From positions 1-53,838 of the forward strand of contig JADHVQ010000005.1 of NCBI GenBank assembly GCA_016783905.1: DNA of 53,838 nucleotides. The letters are read 5' to 3'. The DNA comes from Bacteroidales bacterium (GTDB taxonomy: Bacteria; Bacteroidota; Bacteroidia; Bacteroidales; FEN-979). Positions 1 to 10,218 of this stretch are shown here, in pieces. The position numbers and the translations under genes are program-made. The notes beneath the pieces are model-generated. The model was not told where the DNA came from and did no database searches. It saw only the letters and a program-made list of their open reading frames with translations. Numbering within the stretch: the first letter of the stretch is position 1; every line of letters begins with the position of its first letter.

Positions 1-1134
1 ATAGTTAGCTTCGACGTTCCGTTTCCGCCGAATTACGGCGGGGTAATCGATGTTTATTACAAACTTCGGGCATTGCATGAGGCCGGGGTGAAGGTCATCC
101 TGCACTGTTTCCAATACGAGCGGAATCAGGCTCCGGAGCTGGATGAACTGTGCGTGGAAGTATGCTACTATCCCCGTCAGTCAGGCTTCCTGAACGTGTT
201 CTCCCTGAAACCTTACATTGTCTCCAGCCGGATTTCGGCCCTCCTGCGCGAGAGGTTGATGCAGGACGATTTTCCGATTCTTTTTGAGGGACTGCATACC
301 TGCGATTTGCTGAATGATCCGGTTTTTCGAAAAAGAAAAAAGATATACCGGGAGAGCAACATTGAACACCACTACTATTATCACCTCTTCAAAGCGGCCG
401 GCAACCTGAGGGATCGACTCTTCTTCCTTGCCGAAAGCATCAAGCTCGGGTGGTTTCAACCGATCCTGAAACATGCTGATCTTATGCTCGTGGTTTCGAA
501 AGAAGACCAGCAATACCTGCAACATAGGTTTCCACAGCATGATATCCGCTACCTTCCCTCCTTTCATCATGACAACAACGTAAACTCCAGGCCTGGGAAA
601 GGTTCTTATGTGCTGTATCAGGGCAATCTCAGCGTGCCGGAGAACTTCCGTGCTGCCGAGTACATCATCAATCATATCTACACAGGTTCTTTACCGAAGT
701 TGATTATCGCCGGCCTGGATCCTCCCGATCACCTGGTAAAACTGATTGGCGAACATGCCAACATCCGGCTGGAACACAACCCGGATGAACCACGGATGTT
801 TGAACTGATCCGGGATGCCCAGATCAACCTGATGGTAACCTCTCAGCCTACCGGGCTGAAGCTGAAACTGTTAAACGCCCTTTTCCAGGGCAGGCACTGC
901 CTGGTTAACAACGATATGCTGGCCGGCACAGGGCTGGATTCCGTTTGCAGGGTAGCCACTTCACCCGAACAGTTCCGGGAAGAGATTATACAACTCTTCC
1001 ACGAAGAGTTCGACGATCAGGAGATTTCGCGGCGCGAAAAGATCATCATGGCAACTTACTCCAATAAAAAGAATTGTAAAATTCTGACGGATATATTAAA
1101 TTTGTTGTATGAAAAAGATACTTGTTCCGGTTGA
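1..1134 (+). CDS. Glycosyltransferase, 5' end outside the window
   Basis: The frame is open from the first base, so the true start lies upstream; the in-frame TTG at 73 is only internal. The visible N-terminus reads SFDVPFPPNYGG and then VYYKLRALHEAG, the nucleotide-loop start of GT-B glycosyltransferases, where the donor sugar acts in cell-envelope glycan synthesis. Towards the C-terminus GSYVLYQGNLSVPENF and KLKLLNALFQGRHCLVN match the second Rossmann half of a Bacteroidota GT family. The acceptor and sugar cannot be told from sequence. The last 26 bases overlap the universal stress protein gene, so the two are probably co-transcribed. The final residues (YEKDTCSG) are read from the overlap. 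Confidence 0.75.
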   Translation: MVSFDVPFPPNYGGVIDVYYKLRALHEAGVKVILHCFQYERNQAPELDELCVEVCYYPRQSGFLNVFSLKPYIVSSRISALLRERLMQDDFPILFEGLHTCDLLNDPVFRKRKKIYRESNIEHHYYYHLFKAAGNLRDRLFFLAESIKLGWFQPILKHADLMLVVSKEDQQYLQHRFPQHDIRYLPSFHHDNNVNSRPGKGSYVLYQGNLSVPENFRAAEYIINHIYTGSLPKLIIAGLDPPDHLVKLIGEHANIRLEHNPDEPRMFELIRDAQINLMVTSQPTGLKLKLLNALFQGRHCLVNNDMLAGTGLDSVCRVATSPEQFREEIIQLFHEEFDDQEISRREKIIMATYSNKKNCKILTDILNLLYEKDTCSG

Positions 1135-1975
1135 TTTCTCTGAGCATACCGACATCACCTGTTCCTATGCCCTCAAGTTAGCGAATGCCTATCAGGCAGA
1201 GCTGATGCTTTTCCATACCTATTTTGATCAGGTCATCCTGACCGAGACCACGTTTCCTGACAGCATGAACATGAATGCTGTATATAATGAAGAGCTGATA
1301 CGGGAGATGCACAATCAGGCTGAGGTGAACATGAAGAAGCTGCATGTGGAACTTACGAAGCGGATCGAACAGGAGAAGATCAAGAATGTAGTACTGAAAA
1401 CTACTATTGTTGGTGGAGATATTGAGATGGAATTGAAGATGGTTTGCGGTGATTACCACCCTCAGATGGTGGTCATGGGAACCCGGGGCATAGGACGAAA
1501 TGTCAATGTTTGGGGCAGGGTGTCGACTTACATCATCAACCATGCCAAGGTGCCTGTGCTCACCGTTCCAGAGATTAAAACCTTTATGGGATTCCAGAAT
1601 GTGATGTTTGCCGCCGATCTTTCGGAAGGAAATGAAGCCGCTATCCCGCAGATACTAACCCTGCTTAAACCCTTCAACAGCTCCCTTTATGTGGTTCATT
1701 TTCAAACAGGAAAGGATGGAGAAACGCAAAAGATGGAGGCCCTGAGAAAACACTTCAGTGACCAGGAACAGAAAGGAGTTATACGGTTCGACCTGGTTGG
1801 CGTTGAAGATGATAACCAGAAAGCGCTGGATGACTATGTAGCCGGTAATGGCATTGAGATCATCGCATTCCAGCCACATAGGCGAAGTGTCTTTTATAAC
1901 CTTTTCACCAAAAACATCACGAAGAAAAACCTCTTCTCGACCAACATTCCGTTACTCGCAATCCCGGTCGAATAA
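1109..1975 (+). CDS. Universal stress protein, two tandem UspA domains
   Basis: The protein of 288 residues starts MKKILVPVDFSEHT, the typical beta-strand and Asp of UspA domains. A first domain covers about residues 1-145 and ends with VVMGTRGIGRNVNVWG and then HAKVPVLTVPE, which resembles the G-2x-G-9x-G(S/T) nucleotide-binding loop. A second, more divergent domain runs from about 153 (FQNVMFAADLSEGNE) to the end (NIPLLAIPVE). Tandem Usp proteins of this length are common in Bacteroidota and are cytoplasmic stress or energy-state proteins. The start lies inside the preceding glycosyltransferase gene, which suggests coupled translation. It is convergent with the LysM gene, only 13 bases away, and no clear terminator hairpin is visible between them. 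Confidence 0.88.
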   Translation: MKKILVPVDFSEHTDITCSYALKLANAYQAELMLFHTYFDQVILTETTFPDSMNMNAVYNEELIREMHNQAEVNMKKLHVELTKRIEQEKIKNVVLKTTIVGGDIEMELKMVCGDYHPQMVVMGTRGIGRNVNVWGRVSTYIINHAKVPVLTVPEIKTFMGFQNVMFAADLSEGNEAAIPQILTLLKPFNSSLYVVHFQTGKDGETQKMEALRKHFSDQEQKGVIRFDLVGVEDDNQKALDDYVAGNGIEIIAFQPHRRSVFYNLFTKNITKKNLFSTNIPLLAIPVE

Positions 1976-1988
1976 CGGATCCTGACTA

Positions 1989-3470
1989 TCAGTTCAGAGG
2001 GGTGAGGGAGTAGTTATCGTAGCGGAACATCTCCCAGTGGTGGTTTTCCCAGCCATCTCCATTTTGCTGGCGAAACTTATAGACAGTCTGTAATGTTTTG
2101 ATCGTGATCTCCCTCAGGCAATTTGTGAAGCCAGTGCCATAACGCTGAAGTGCGTTCAGAAAATACCAGGCCACGTCATATCCCTGAAATGCAAGGTTGT
2201 CAGGATCTGTTTTATAGGTTTCTCTGAACAGCATTACCAGGCGCTGTACCTCAGGATTATTGTAATCAATCCAGGAGGGAACCAGGATGTGTGCCCGCGA
2301 CTTCTCCAGGTACTCGTAATCCATCCCTTCAAACTGATCCCACCGGGGAAGTCCGAATACAGTAAACGTATAGCCCATGGTATTGGCATTCAGTTGAGAG
2401 AGGATATTCAGGGCATAGGGTTTTTGAGTGGAGAGGACTACGACAATGTTCTCCACACCACGGTTCAGCCGGTTGATCAGATTCTCCTGATCCACCATCG
2501 ATACATCCAGCCCCAGGGCATGACAGTTGGCATAGATCTGGTTAGCCATTGTCCGTACTTCCGGCTCCCAGCTATGAGTCAACAGGGTATGGGAATAGTA
2601 GTGATTCTGAGATAGGTATTCGGCAAGTGCAATTCCTTCCGAGGTATAGGAGGGGCGGACTTTGATCACCATCGGGTTCCCTTCAACCTGCGATTCCCTT
2701 TCCGAAATCGGGCTTACAACAGGTATCCGGCGGTCGCGGGCCCAGGAGGCGACGATCTCGAAATTCCGATGGAACAGCATCCCGATGATCAGATCCATCT
2801 TTTTCATCTCCGGCTTTTTCAAAAAGGCATAGGTCCCGGATGCATTTGGATCCACATCATAGACATAAAGGTTAAGGTTCAAGCCGGTTTTTCGCAGAGA
2901 ATCCACTGCCAGGAGAAAGCCTTCATAGAACTGAATGTACCTCAGTGAGTTGTAGTTTTCAATCTCCTGTTGGGATGGGTTCTCCGTGTTGATAGAATCA
3001 GCTTCCCTCAGGAAAAAATGCATCAGCAGCGCCACGTTGTAAACCTCTTTCCTCGATTCCGGCATCATGCTGCAGGGGAGCTGGCCGGTCAGATAATTCC
3101 CGGTCGGGAAATCCGGATCCTCGTCCGGCACATCCCGGTACTCCCCGACTGATGGATCTATGACATCCGGTTCCACTAATGGGGGTATGACTATTGGAAG
3201 TTCCTCCTCCGGCGCGGGAATCAACAGAAGCTGGTTCGCTTTTAATCCTTTCTTGATCGCAGGATTGGTATCGATGACATCCTGCATCTCCACCTCATAG
3301 GCTTTGGCAATGGAATAGAGGGTTTGACCCCTCTTCACCTGATGCACAAAAAATCTCTTTCCGTCGATGATGCGAATCTGGTCTGAACGGATCTGTTTAT
3401 ATCCACCCTGGGCAAGAACCTGATTTGTGGTGAGCAAAAAGATCCATCCAAAGAACAATAAGTATCTCAT
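1989..3470 (-). CDS. LysM domain plus type 1 periplasmic-binding-protein-like domain
   Basis: 493 residues. A signal peptide (MRYLLFFGWIFLLTTNQVLAQ) is followed by a LysM peptidoglycan-binding domain at about residues 40-87 (FFVHQVKRGQTLYSIAKAY then NQLLLIPAP). A Pro/Asp-rich linker follows, then from about 145 a fold like the branched-chain amino-acid receptor (VALLMHFFLREAD, DLIIGMLFHRNFEIVASWA, RRIPVVSPISE, AFQGYDVAWYFLNAL). Such LysM-PBP1 proteins occur widely in Bacteroidota; in the related LpoA family this fold regulates peptidoglycan synthases, but that role is only an inference here. It lies 10 bases downstream of guaA on the same strand and is likely co-transcribed. Confidence 0.75.
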   Translation of the reverse strand: MRYLLFFGWIFLLTTNQVLAQGGYKQIRSDQIRIIDGKRFFVHQVKRGQTLYSIAKAYEVEMQDVIDTNPAIKKGLKANQLLLIPAPEEELPIVIPPLVEPDVIDPSVGEYRDVPDEDPDFPTGNYLTGQLPCSMMPESRKEVYNVALLMHFFLREADSINTENPSQQEIENYNSLRYIQFYEGFLLAVDSLRKTGLNLNLYVYDVDPNASGTYAFLKKPEMKKMDLIIGMLFHRNFEIVASWARDRRIPVVSPISERESQVEGNPMVIKVRPSYTSEGIALAEYLSQNHYYSHTLLTHSWEPEVRTMANQIYANCHALGLDVSMVDQENLINRLNRGVENIVVVLSTQKPYALNILSQLNANTMGYTFTVFGLPRWDQFEGMDYEYLEKSRAHILVPSWIDYNNPEVQRLVMLFRETYKTDPDNLAFQGYDVAWYFLNALQRYGTGFTNCLREITIKTLQTVYKFRQQNGDGWENHHWEMFRYDNYSLTPLN

Positions 3471-3480
3471 TGTTAATCAA

Positions 3481-5010
3481 TTATTCCCATTCAATTGTGG
3501 CGGGTGGTTTGGAACTGATGTCGTACACCACGCGATTCACTCCTTTCACCTTGTTGATGATCTCATTGGAGACCCAGGCGAGAAAGTCAAATGGCAGCTG
3601 TGCCCAATCTGCTGTCATACCGTCCGTAGAGGTGACAGCCCGGAGGACCACCACATTCTCATAGGTGCGTTCATCCCCCATCACCCCGACCGACTGGATT
3701 GGCAACAATACCACTAAAGCCTGCCAGGCATAATCGTACAGGTTATGTTTCCGGAGCCCGTCGATGAAGATGTGATCGGCCTCCTGCAACAACCGGACCT
3801 TCTCCCGGGTAATGTCGCCCAGGATCCGAACTGCGAGTCCGGGCCCCGGAAAAGGATGACGCCCAAGGATCAACGGATCCAACCCGAGCGCATTCCCGAC
3901 ACGCCGGACCTCATCCTTGAAAAGGGTATTTAATGGCTCAACGATCTTCAGGTTGAGGTGCTCAGGAAGACCGCCAACATTGTGATGTGATTTGATGGTG
4001 GCACTGGGACCTTTGACCGATCTCGATTCAATGACATCGGGATAGATCGTTCCCTGGGCAAGCCATTTGATATTCCGGATCTTTTTAGCTTCCTCTTCGA
4101 ATAGCTCTATGAATACACGGCCGATGACTTTCCGCTTCTGCTCCGGATCGGAAATCCCTTCCAGTTGAGACAAAAAGCGGTCGGATGCATCCACACCGGT
4201 GACATTCAGGTGCATGTGTTTGTAAGAATCAAGCACTTTCCGGAACTCATCCTTACGTAACAATCCATTGTCGACAAAGATGCAATGCAGATTTTCGCCA
4301 ATGGCCTGGTGCAGCAGCATCCCGGCAACAGAGGAATCAACCCCTCCCGATAATCCCAGTACCACCTGGTCGTCTCCTACCTTTTCCCGGAGTTCCCTCA
4401 CAGTGGATTCAATGAAGGATTCGGGAGTCCAGGATTGATGACAGCCGCAGATATCAACCACAAAGTTTTTCAGCAGTACCGCCCCTTCCGTGGTATGGTA
4501 TACTTCGGGGTGAAACTGGATGCCGTAGGTGGGTTCGTCTGTGATCTGGAAACCGGCAATATCAATGCTGGCCGTAGAGGTGATCACACAGAAATTTTCG
4601 GGTACATGCAGGATGGTATCTCCGTGCGACATCCACACCTGGCTTCCGTTTGAGACCCCTTTCATCAACTCACTCTCAGGATTGATGTAGGAGAGATTGG
4701 CACGACCGTATTCACGGATCTTCGATGGCATCACCTCGCCACCCGATGACAGGGCCAGGTATTGAGCGCCGTAACAGATGGCGAGCATGGGGTACTTTCC
4801 GCGGATCCCGGAAAGATCAGGTATCAGCGGATCTTTATCCCGGACAGAAAAAGGGCTTCCCGATAGCACCACCCCTTTGATGTGCGGTCCTAACGGGGGG
4901 ATGGCATTGTAAGGATAGATGTCGCAATACACATTCAGCTCCCTGATCCGGCGGGCAATCAGCTGCGTATACTGGGAGCCGAAGTCGAGGATAAGGATGG
5001 TCTTTTCCAT
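3481..5010 (-). CDS. guaA: GMP synthase (glutamine-hydrolysing)
   Basis: 509 residues, the usual length. It converts XMP, glutamine and ATP to GMP in the cytoplasm. The class I amidotransferase domain has [11 protein letters not shown], the nucleophile cysteine in [11 protein letters not shown] and the His/Glu pair in [11 protein letters not shown]. The ATP-pyrophosphatase domain starts with the PP-loop [13 protein letters not shown] near residue 222. The C-terminal dimerisation domain ends [16 protein letters not shown], the invariant family end. The ATG at 5010 gives the family-typical N-terminus [20 protein letters not shown] sequence TACATTTG (minus strand, 5015-5022) matches the Bacteroidota -7 box but sits only 5 bases before the ATG, so the leader would be absent or very short. 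Confidence 0.97.
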   Translation of the reverse strand: MEKTILILDFGSQYTQLIARRIRELNVYCDIYPYNAIPPLGPHIKGVVLSGSPFSVRDKDPLIPDLSGIRGKYPMLAICYGAQYLALSSGGEVMPSKIREYGRANLSYINPESELMKGVSNGSQVWMSHGDTILHVPENFCVITSTASIDIAGFQITDEPTYGIQFHPEVYHTTEGAVLLKNFVVDICGCHQSWTPESFIESTVRELREKVGDDQVVLGLSGGVDSSVAGMLLHQAIGENLHCIFVDNGLLRKDEFRKVLDSYKHMHLNVTGVDASDRFLSQLEGISDPEQKRKVIGRVFIELFEEEAKKIRNIKWLAQGTIYPDVIESRSVKGPSATIKSHHNVGGLPEHLNLKIVEPLNTLFKDEVRRVGNALGLDPLILGRHPFPGPGLAVRILGDITREKVRLLQEADHIFIDGLRKHNLYDYAWQALVVLLPIQSVGVMGDERTYENVVVLRAVTSTDGMTADWAQLPFDFLAWVSNEIINKVKGVNRVVYDISSKPPATIEWE

Positions 5011-5032
5011 ATCACAAATGTATGAAAATATT

Positions 5033-6796
5033 TTACCTGATCAGGGTAGCGCTGTATTCTGACCGGTTCCCGACGCCATCGGTCACCACAAGGTGGAACC
5101 TGTTACTTCCTGGTTTGATCCGGTTGTCATATTTGTAAACAAGCCTGTTTCGCTTGGCATCAAAGTCCATGAGGATCCAGCGTCCATTGAGCGTGCCCCG
5201 GTAATGCTTGATCCCGGATAAATCGTCGGAGATGGTGACAACAATCGTGCTTTGTTTGCTTACATTCTTGTTGTGGTACACATTTACCGGTTTGATCTTT
5301 GGTGGGATTGTGTCCACACTGATGGTATACTCCCCAAACTCCCGGATCGAGCCGGTCACAAAACCATCTCTGAAATTGCCCCGCTGGCTGATGAACTTAC
5401 CATCCTTCTCCACCTTCACCAGAAGCGCCTTGCTTTCGAGCCACCTGGGAAGGGTTTCGGCCCGGATTGAAAGATTACACCGCAGATGAACAGGGATTTC
5501 CTCTGTATGAAGGAGATGCACCCGGGCGTAGCTGCCATTCGCAGGAGGGGCTGTTTTGTAATGGAAATCCAGGTCTTCATAGAGGGCATTAGCAGGCAAG
5601 GTAAAGTCGATGTAGGCATTCTCAAACCTGTTCTCACGGTCCCAGGCAAACAGATTCACAGGCGCTGCCGGCTCAGATGGCCTGGCTCCTGCAGAGGCGG
5701 GTGGATGGCTTTTTACCCAGAAAGTGATCCGGGAGGCGTTGCCCCGGACATCTCTGACCACATATTGAATCCTGTGTGCTTTCCGGTCAACAAAGTTGAT
5801 AATACCCCGGTTAACCACCCCATCGAAGATGTCCAGCTTGTTTCCGGGAGCGATGTAAGATCTTAAGAAACGTTGTTTGTTCCGCATGTTCTGGGGATAA
5901 TCCAGGATCGCATTGACATACCGGGTATCACCAAAAGCATATCGCTGAATATCCTGACCAAACACTTTCACACCGTCAACCCTCAGTTCGATCGATTTTA
6001 TTCCGCAGCGGACAGAAGATTCGTTATGGTAGTCATATGCTTCAATTCCGAAGATAATATCTCCAGATACCATGACCGTATCCGATGAACTGACACCATA
6101 AACTCCATTGCTGCCGGAAGCCTGCAACGCTTTCGGATTGTCGGAAAAATTAACCATCGAGGAGGGGCCTAACGGATAGATTTTCACCCACCGGATCTGG
6201 GGCGGAAGGTTATCTTTGATCGGAATTCCAAAGGACAAAGGATCCAGAGGTTCCTGGGTGCGTGCATCGCGTATCTCAAAATGCAGATGCGGACCTGCCG
6301 AGGAGCCCGAATTTCCGGTGGTGCCAATCACCTCCCCTTTCCGAACCCGGATTTTCCCTGTTGGAACCGTCACATCGATAGCGAACGATTCTTTGGAGTA
6401 TTGCTGATCGTATGTGTAGGCAGCTATCTCTCCGCGAAAGCGATCGAGGTGAGCATAAACGGTGGTATACCCTGATGGATGGTTGATATATACCGCCTTC
6501 CCGAATCCCCAGGGAGAGGTAAAAATCCGGGAGACATACCCATCCGATGCTGCATAAACCAGTTTACCTGGTTGTCCTCCTGTTCGAATATCTATTCCCG
6601 AGTGGAAATGGTTCTGCCTGATCTCTCCGTACGTTCCCGATAGCGACAGCGGAAAATCAACCGGTGAGCGGAAGAGGGTTTGGGGGTACAACGTCTGCGA
6701 ATTAGCCTGTGGTGGAAGAGTCATGAATAGGAGCAGAATCCATTGACAGATAAGCGAGGCGGGATACGGGATGCGGGATCGGTAAATTTCTTTCAT
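5033..6796 (-). CDS. M23 family metallopeptidase, secreted
   Basis: About 587 residues from the ATG at 6796; the open frame goes on to 6850 but would then overlap the preceding LRR gene, whose stop codon is at 6801. The start gives a signal peptide ([20 protein letters not shown] then PPQANSQT). The LytM/M23 domain follows: [12 protein letters not shown] holds the HxxxD zinc ligands, and [10 protein letters not shown] holds the HxH ligand pair. The long C-terminal part (about residues 250-587) is beta-rich and ends with an Ig-like segment. M23 enzymes cut peptidoglycan cross-links; the length fits the Bacteroidota two-part M23 proteins. Oddity: the signal-peptide n-region is encoded by three copies of a 7-base word (6760-6780). 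Confidence 0.88.
   Translation of the reverse strand: MKEIYRSRIPYPASLICQWILLLFMTLPPQANSQTLYPQTLFRSPVDFPLSLSGTYGEIRQNHFHSGIDIRTGGQPGKLVYAASDGYVSRIFTSPWGFGKAVYINHPSGYTTVYAHLDRFRGEIAAYTYDQQYSKESFAIDVTVPTGKIRVRKGEVIGTTGNSGSSAGPHLHFEIRDARTQEPLDPLSFGIPIKDNLPPQIRWVKIYPLGPSSMVNFSDNPKALQASGSNGVYGVSSSDTVMVSGDIIFGIEAYDYHNESSVRCGIKSIELRVDGVKVFGQDIQRYAFGDTRYVNAILDYPQNMRNKQRFLRSYIAPGNKLDIFDGVVNRGIINFVDRKAHRIQYVVRDVRGNASRITFWVKSHPPASAGARPSEPAAPVNLFAWDRENRFENAYIDFTLPANALYEDLDFHYKTAPPANGSYARVHLLHTEEIPVHLRCNLSIRAETLPRWLESKALLVKVEKDGKFISQRGNFRDGFVTGSIREFGEYTISVDTIPPKIKPVNVYHNKNVSKQSTIVVTISDDLSGIKHYRGTLNGRWILMDFDAKRNRLVYKYDNRIKPGSNRFHLVVTDGVGNRSEYSATLIR
6760..6780. repeat. Short heptamer array inside M23 signal peptide (CGGGATN x3)
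   Basis: Three consecutive 7-base units CGGGATA, CGGGATG, CGGGATC on the plus strand. On the coding (minus) strand they encode part of RSRIPYPA just before the hydrophobic core of the signal peptide. Only three units are present, so chance cannot be excluded, but the period matches the arrays elsewhere in the window. Confidence 0.45.
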
Positions 6797-6800
6797 GCCT

Positions 6801-9314
6801 TCAGTAATAAACCACTTCACATCCAGGGTGTCCCGATTTGAACTTTGCAACCCGCTTGGATGAGATTCTTGTATTGAATATTTTCACCAGTTTTATGTTC
6901 TTCATGTTGTTCAGCACATCGATGTTGCTGATTTTGGTGTTGTAGATCTCGATCACTTCCAGCTTCCTCATGTCACCCAGGTATTTCAGGTTCTTGATGG
7001 GTGTTCCTGAGAGTTTCAGGATCTCCAGGTTCCCCAGGTTCGCGATCGGTTTGAGATCTTCCACCTGGGTATTTGCCGCATCAATCTCCACAAGGCTGGT
7101 GAGTCCCGACAGCGGAGAAAGGTCACTGATCGCATTTTTGGGGAATCCGAGCCTTTTCAGCCAATGCATCCGGCTGATGGGCTCCAAAGAGGTCACCCGT
7201 GTATCGGAAAACCTCAACGACTCCAGGTGGGAGAGAAACACCACTGGCTGAAGGGTGGTAACCGATGGATTATCCTCGATCACCAGGCTCTCCAGGTTAG
7301 CGACCTGCTGCAGCTGGAACTTATCCGGATCCCGCTTAAACCCAACCTCCTTGCGGAACACCTCCTGCCACACCTCCGGCAGCGATTTCCACCAGTTGGT
7401 GTTTTCATACGTCTGGCTGATCACAAGGCACCCTGTATTTTTTGCCATGAATTCATCGGCCTCCTCTTTGGTGATCCCTGAGTTATCGGCCAGGATCAGT
7501 TCAAGCTTTGTCAGCCTGGTGAGAGGAGAAATATCGGTGACCCTGGTATTATCCAAATTCAGGAAGGTGAGTTTCGCCAGCGCCGCAAGTGGAACCACAG
7601 AGGTGATCCCGGTAGATTTTACGTTGAGGTAGCTGAGGTTTAGCAGGTCATTCAGCGGATCCAGGGTTGTAACCGGGGTCAGTGAACAATCGAGCCATCT
7701 CAGTCTGGGCAGCTCGCTCAATGGAGCGAGCGAGGTAATCGCTGTCCGGCCATTGAAATTCAAGCTGTCAATCGTCATGAGTGCATGCAATTGCTCCCTG
7801 GTGGGCGGATCATCCAGGTTCCGGTAGATATAGAAAATTTTCTGCCACTCGTGCGACATTTTTTTCCACCACTCTTCCAGGGATTCTGAGGCAAAGCTGA
7901 CGATAATCCCGGGGTGATCGATCATAAACTGAACGGCTTTCTCTTTCCTGATCGGCGTTTGGTCGCAATAAACCTTCCGGAGTGCCGGAAGTGCGGCCAG
8001 TGGCTCCAGGCTATTTACCTGGGTATGGTTGAAGGTTACCGACTCAAGTGCATCCAGCTCCTTCAGCCCCTCAATGGAATTGACCGGGGTGTCAGAGAAA
8101 TCAAGCATGGTGAGATTTTTCATTCCGGCCAGCGGAGTCAGATCTTTCACCCTGGTATGGTTCATCCGGAGTTTCATCAAACCCGGAAGCCCGGCGAGGG
8201 GATTCAGGTTGGAGATCTCCGTGTTGCTGATATCCAGCACCTCCAGTGCCGGATAACTGGCCAGGATGGAAATATCGGTGATCGCCGTGTTGCTCATATT
8301 CAACTCCCTGATGTGGTTGCAATATTTGAGGGGTTCGAGAGAACTCACCTGGGTCCCCGAGATGTTCAGGCTCTCCAGGGCATTCAGGTTTCGAAGCGGC
8401 ATCAGGTCAGAAACCGGTGCATTGGCCAGATTGAGCGAGGTGAGATTGGAGAGTTTGCTCAGCGGCTCCAGATCGCTTACCATCGCATTGCCCGACAGGT
8501 CCATCGCTTTGTTGTCGACAATCTTCAGAAATAGTCCGTAAATCCGGGAATCCCTTATTGGGATAGGAATGCTGTCGACCAGCGCAACCGTATCGTTGTA
8601 ATTTTCCACACTGCTCAGCATCAATCCTGCCTCCACTTTCAGCTCCTTTCCGAAAATCTCATGCCACTCCTGCGACAGGCCATTCCACCAGTTCCTCAGA
8701 TCCTCTTTTTCGTTCAACTTAGTTGTGTAGATGCTGACGATCTTGATCTGCTTCTTGTTATCATCGTAGTTGATCTCAATGTAGCGAACCTGGTTGGTAT
8801 TAACTGAATCGCTGTCGAGTGTCAATCCCTTCAGGGACCGGTTAGCCGTTACTTTAAAAAAAGTTTGTCCGGCATGGTTGCTCATCACACTCACATCCTG
8901 CACCTGGTAATCGAATTTCGCCCCTTTGAAGAAAAAGTCCACATCCGTGAGATAAGCCTGAACATCCTTATAGAGGGGAACAAGTCGTTTGGTGTCGAGG
9001 TCATCCTCTATTTGTACCTCGCTGTCCCAGAAGAACTTCTGGTAGCTGTCGTTGATGATGGTCTCTTTCTCTTTGACCGTATTCTGTTTATCGGCCAGAA
9101 AGTTCAGCGTGCTCTCCAGAAATCTCACGATTTGGGCAGCCTGCTGCCGGTAGACCTCCATCTCCTCTTCAGGAATGGAAGAGGCTGTTGGCTTTTCGGT
9201 TTTATCCGTGGTTTTCCCGGTCTCTTTTTTCTGTCCGAATACCGGATTCTGCATCAGACAGCAGCTGATGGCTACAAGCAGCCCCAACGATAAAAGGTAA
9301 GGTTTAATTTTCAT
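6801..9314 (-). CDS. Secreted modular leucine-rich-repeat protein
   Basis: 837 residues with a signal peptide (LLSLGLLVAISCCLMQNPVF). After a roughly 180-residue N-terminal domain of unknown type come three modules. Each opens with a Trp-rich cap: LRNWWNGLSQEWHEIF near 205, LEEWWKKMSHEWQKIF near 478, and TNWWKSLPEVWQEVF near 637. Each cap is followed by a short Leu-containing segment and a run of internalin-like 22-23-residue LRRs (pattern LxxLxLxxTxVxDLxPL). The first module has the longest LRR run. The LRR family mediates protein binding; no catalytic motif is seen. It is the last gene of a four-gene minus-strand operon (11614 to 6801) and overlaps the preceding gene by 11 bases. The partner proteins and the function are unknown. 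Confidence 0.8.
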   Translation of the reverse strand: MKIKPYLLSLGLLVAISCCLMQNPVFGQKKETGKTTDKTEKPTASSIPEEEMEVYRQQAAQIVRFLESTLNFLADKQNTVKEKETIINDSYQKFFWDSEVQIEDDLDTKRLVPLYKDVQAYLTDVDFFFKGAKFDYQVQDVSVMSNHAGQTFFKVTANRSLKGLTLDSDSVNTNQVRYIEINYDDNKKQIKIVSIYTTKLNEKEDLRNWWNGLSQEWHEIFGKELKVEAGLMLSSVENYNDTVALVDSIPIPIRDSRIYGLFLKIVDNKAMDLSGNAMVSDLEPLSKLSNLTSLNLANAPVSDLMPLRNLNALESLNISGTQVSSLEPLKYCNHIRELNMSNTAITDISILASYPALEVLDISNTEISNLNPLAGLPGLMKLRMNHTRVKDLTPLAGMKNLTMLDFSDTPVNSIEGLKELDALESVTFNHTQVNSLEPLAALPALRKVYCDQTPIRKEKAVQFMIDHPGIIVSFASESLEEWWKKMSHEWQKIFYIYRNLDDPPTREQLHALMTIDSLNFNGRTAITSLAPLSELPRLRWLDCSLTPVTTLDPLNDLLNLSYLNVKSTGITSVVPLAALAKLTFLNLDNTRVTDISPLTRLTKLELILADNSGITKEEADEFMAKNTGCLVISQTYENTNWWKSLPEVWQEVFRKEVGFKRDPDKFQLQQVANLESLVIEDNPSVTTLQPVVFLSHLESLRFSDTRVTSLEPISRMHWLKRLGFPKNAISDLSPLSGLTSLVEIDAANTQVEDLKPIANLGNLEILKLSGTPIKNLKYLGDMRKLEVIEIYNTKISNIDVLNNMKNIKLVKIFNTRISSKRVAKFKSGHPGCEVVYY

Positions 9315-10134
9315 GGGTGTAATTCCTGATTATTTCTTTTTTCTCCTGGTCATTCATGCGAACCAGGTTCGATATCAGCCATCCTGAGTTGTTCTGGTAG
9401 CGGTTGAAATAGGAGACTTCGAAGTACCAGTTGGGAATCTGGAAGAAGTGAAATTTTACGTTGTTGGTAGAGCCAAACTTCAGGTTCCCATCCTGGTACT
9501 CTTTCAGGAAGAGCGCAAGCTGGTCGGGATAGTAATCTTTTTCGAGGAAGAATCCGATATTGGCAGGATTGGAGAACATTTTACGCAGGTTCATAAAGTC
9601 CAGTTCATGGCTCATCGGATGGAGGAAATTATCTCCGCTGATGCTGTCACCCACGTGGTTAAAATATTTTTCAAAGGCACGGGAAAAAACATTGGAGAGT
9701 ACCCATTTGTATCCCAGTCGCTCTTTCTCCAGCTTAAAATAGAGGATCATATGGATCTTCTCATGTTTGTAAGTAAACTCCGTACTCACTTCGGCAAACC
9801 AGTTGTTGGCATGAAAGTCCAGAAAGAGTGGGTTTTTCTTATTGTTCACCTCCAGGACAAAGATCTCCCTTGTATCACTTGAGATCAGGGGACTGGAGAG
9901 GTCAAACAGGATATTCAGATAAGTTCTCCGCAGTTTCGCATCACGGTATTCGCCATCGGTGTAGTAGAGTCGCTTTCCGGCGACATCTTCCTCCCCGTTG
10001 AACCGCCGGAAAAACTGGTTGATCTGTTTGGTTTGGGCATAAAGGATCGATTCATCGCCCAGGACGGTACGGATCTGTCCTGACGAAAGGACCGAAGTCA
10101 GTAGCAGAATCAGGATTATCGGGAGCTTCTTCAT
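9304..10134 (-). CDS. Secreted protein of unknown function, LRR operon
   Basis: About 276 residues from the ATG at 10134, which gives a clean signal peptide (MKKLPIILILLLTSVLSSGQ); the frame is open to 10206 but the extra 24 residues are unlike a leader and cover a stem-loop. The mature part is charged and aromatic (QINQFFRRFNGEEDVAGKRL, NNWFAEVSTEFTYKHEK, NVKFHFFQIPNWYFEVSYF). I recognise no domain. Overlap of the stop codon with the start of the LRR gene (9304-9314) implies coupled translation and a shared role. Confidence 0.7.
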   Translation of the reverse strand: MKKLPIILILLLTSVLSSGQIRTVLGDESILYAQTKQINQFFRRFNGEEDVAGKRLYYTDGEYRDAKLRRTYLNILFDLSSPLISSDTREIFVLEVNNKKNPLFLDFHANNWFAEVSTEFTYKHEKIHMILYFKLEKERLGYKWVLSNVFSRAFEKYFNHVGDSISGDNFLHPMSHELDFMNLRKMFSNPANIGFFLEKDYYPDQLALFLKEYQDGNLKFGSTNNVKFHFFQIPNWYFEVSYFNRYQNNSGWLISNLVRMNDQEKKEIIRNYTHEN

Positions 10135-10155
10135 CTGGGTGCAATTATGGATATG

Positions 10156-10204
10156 GAAAATGCAGCATGCAGCGGGAGGTTGATCTACTACATCCTGCAT
10201 TTTC
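10156..10204 (-). other. Intra-operon stem-loop
   Basis: Two perfect 10-base inverted arms, GAAAATGCAG at 10156-10165 and CTGCATTTTC at 10195-10204, with a 29-base loop. It lies between the 191-residue protein gene and the next gene of the LRR operon and carries no U-tail, so it could tune messenger stability or partial read-through rather than terminate. This role is inference only. Confidence 0.4.
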
Positions 10205-10218
10205 ATCGGAAGCTAATT

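Noticed and set aside
6801-9314. LRR protein as a type III-style effector or internalin
   Set aside because: LRR spacing is internalin-like, but there is a Sec signal peptide, no LPXTG anchor and no effector domain, and the host is Gram-negative.
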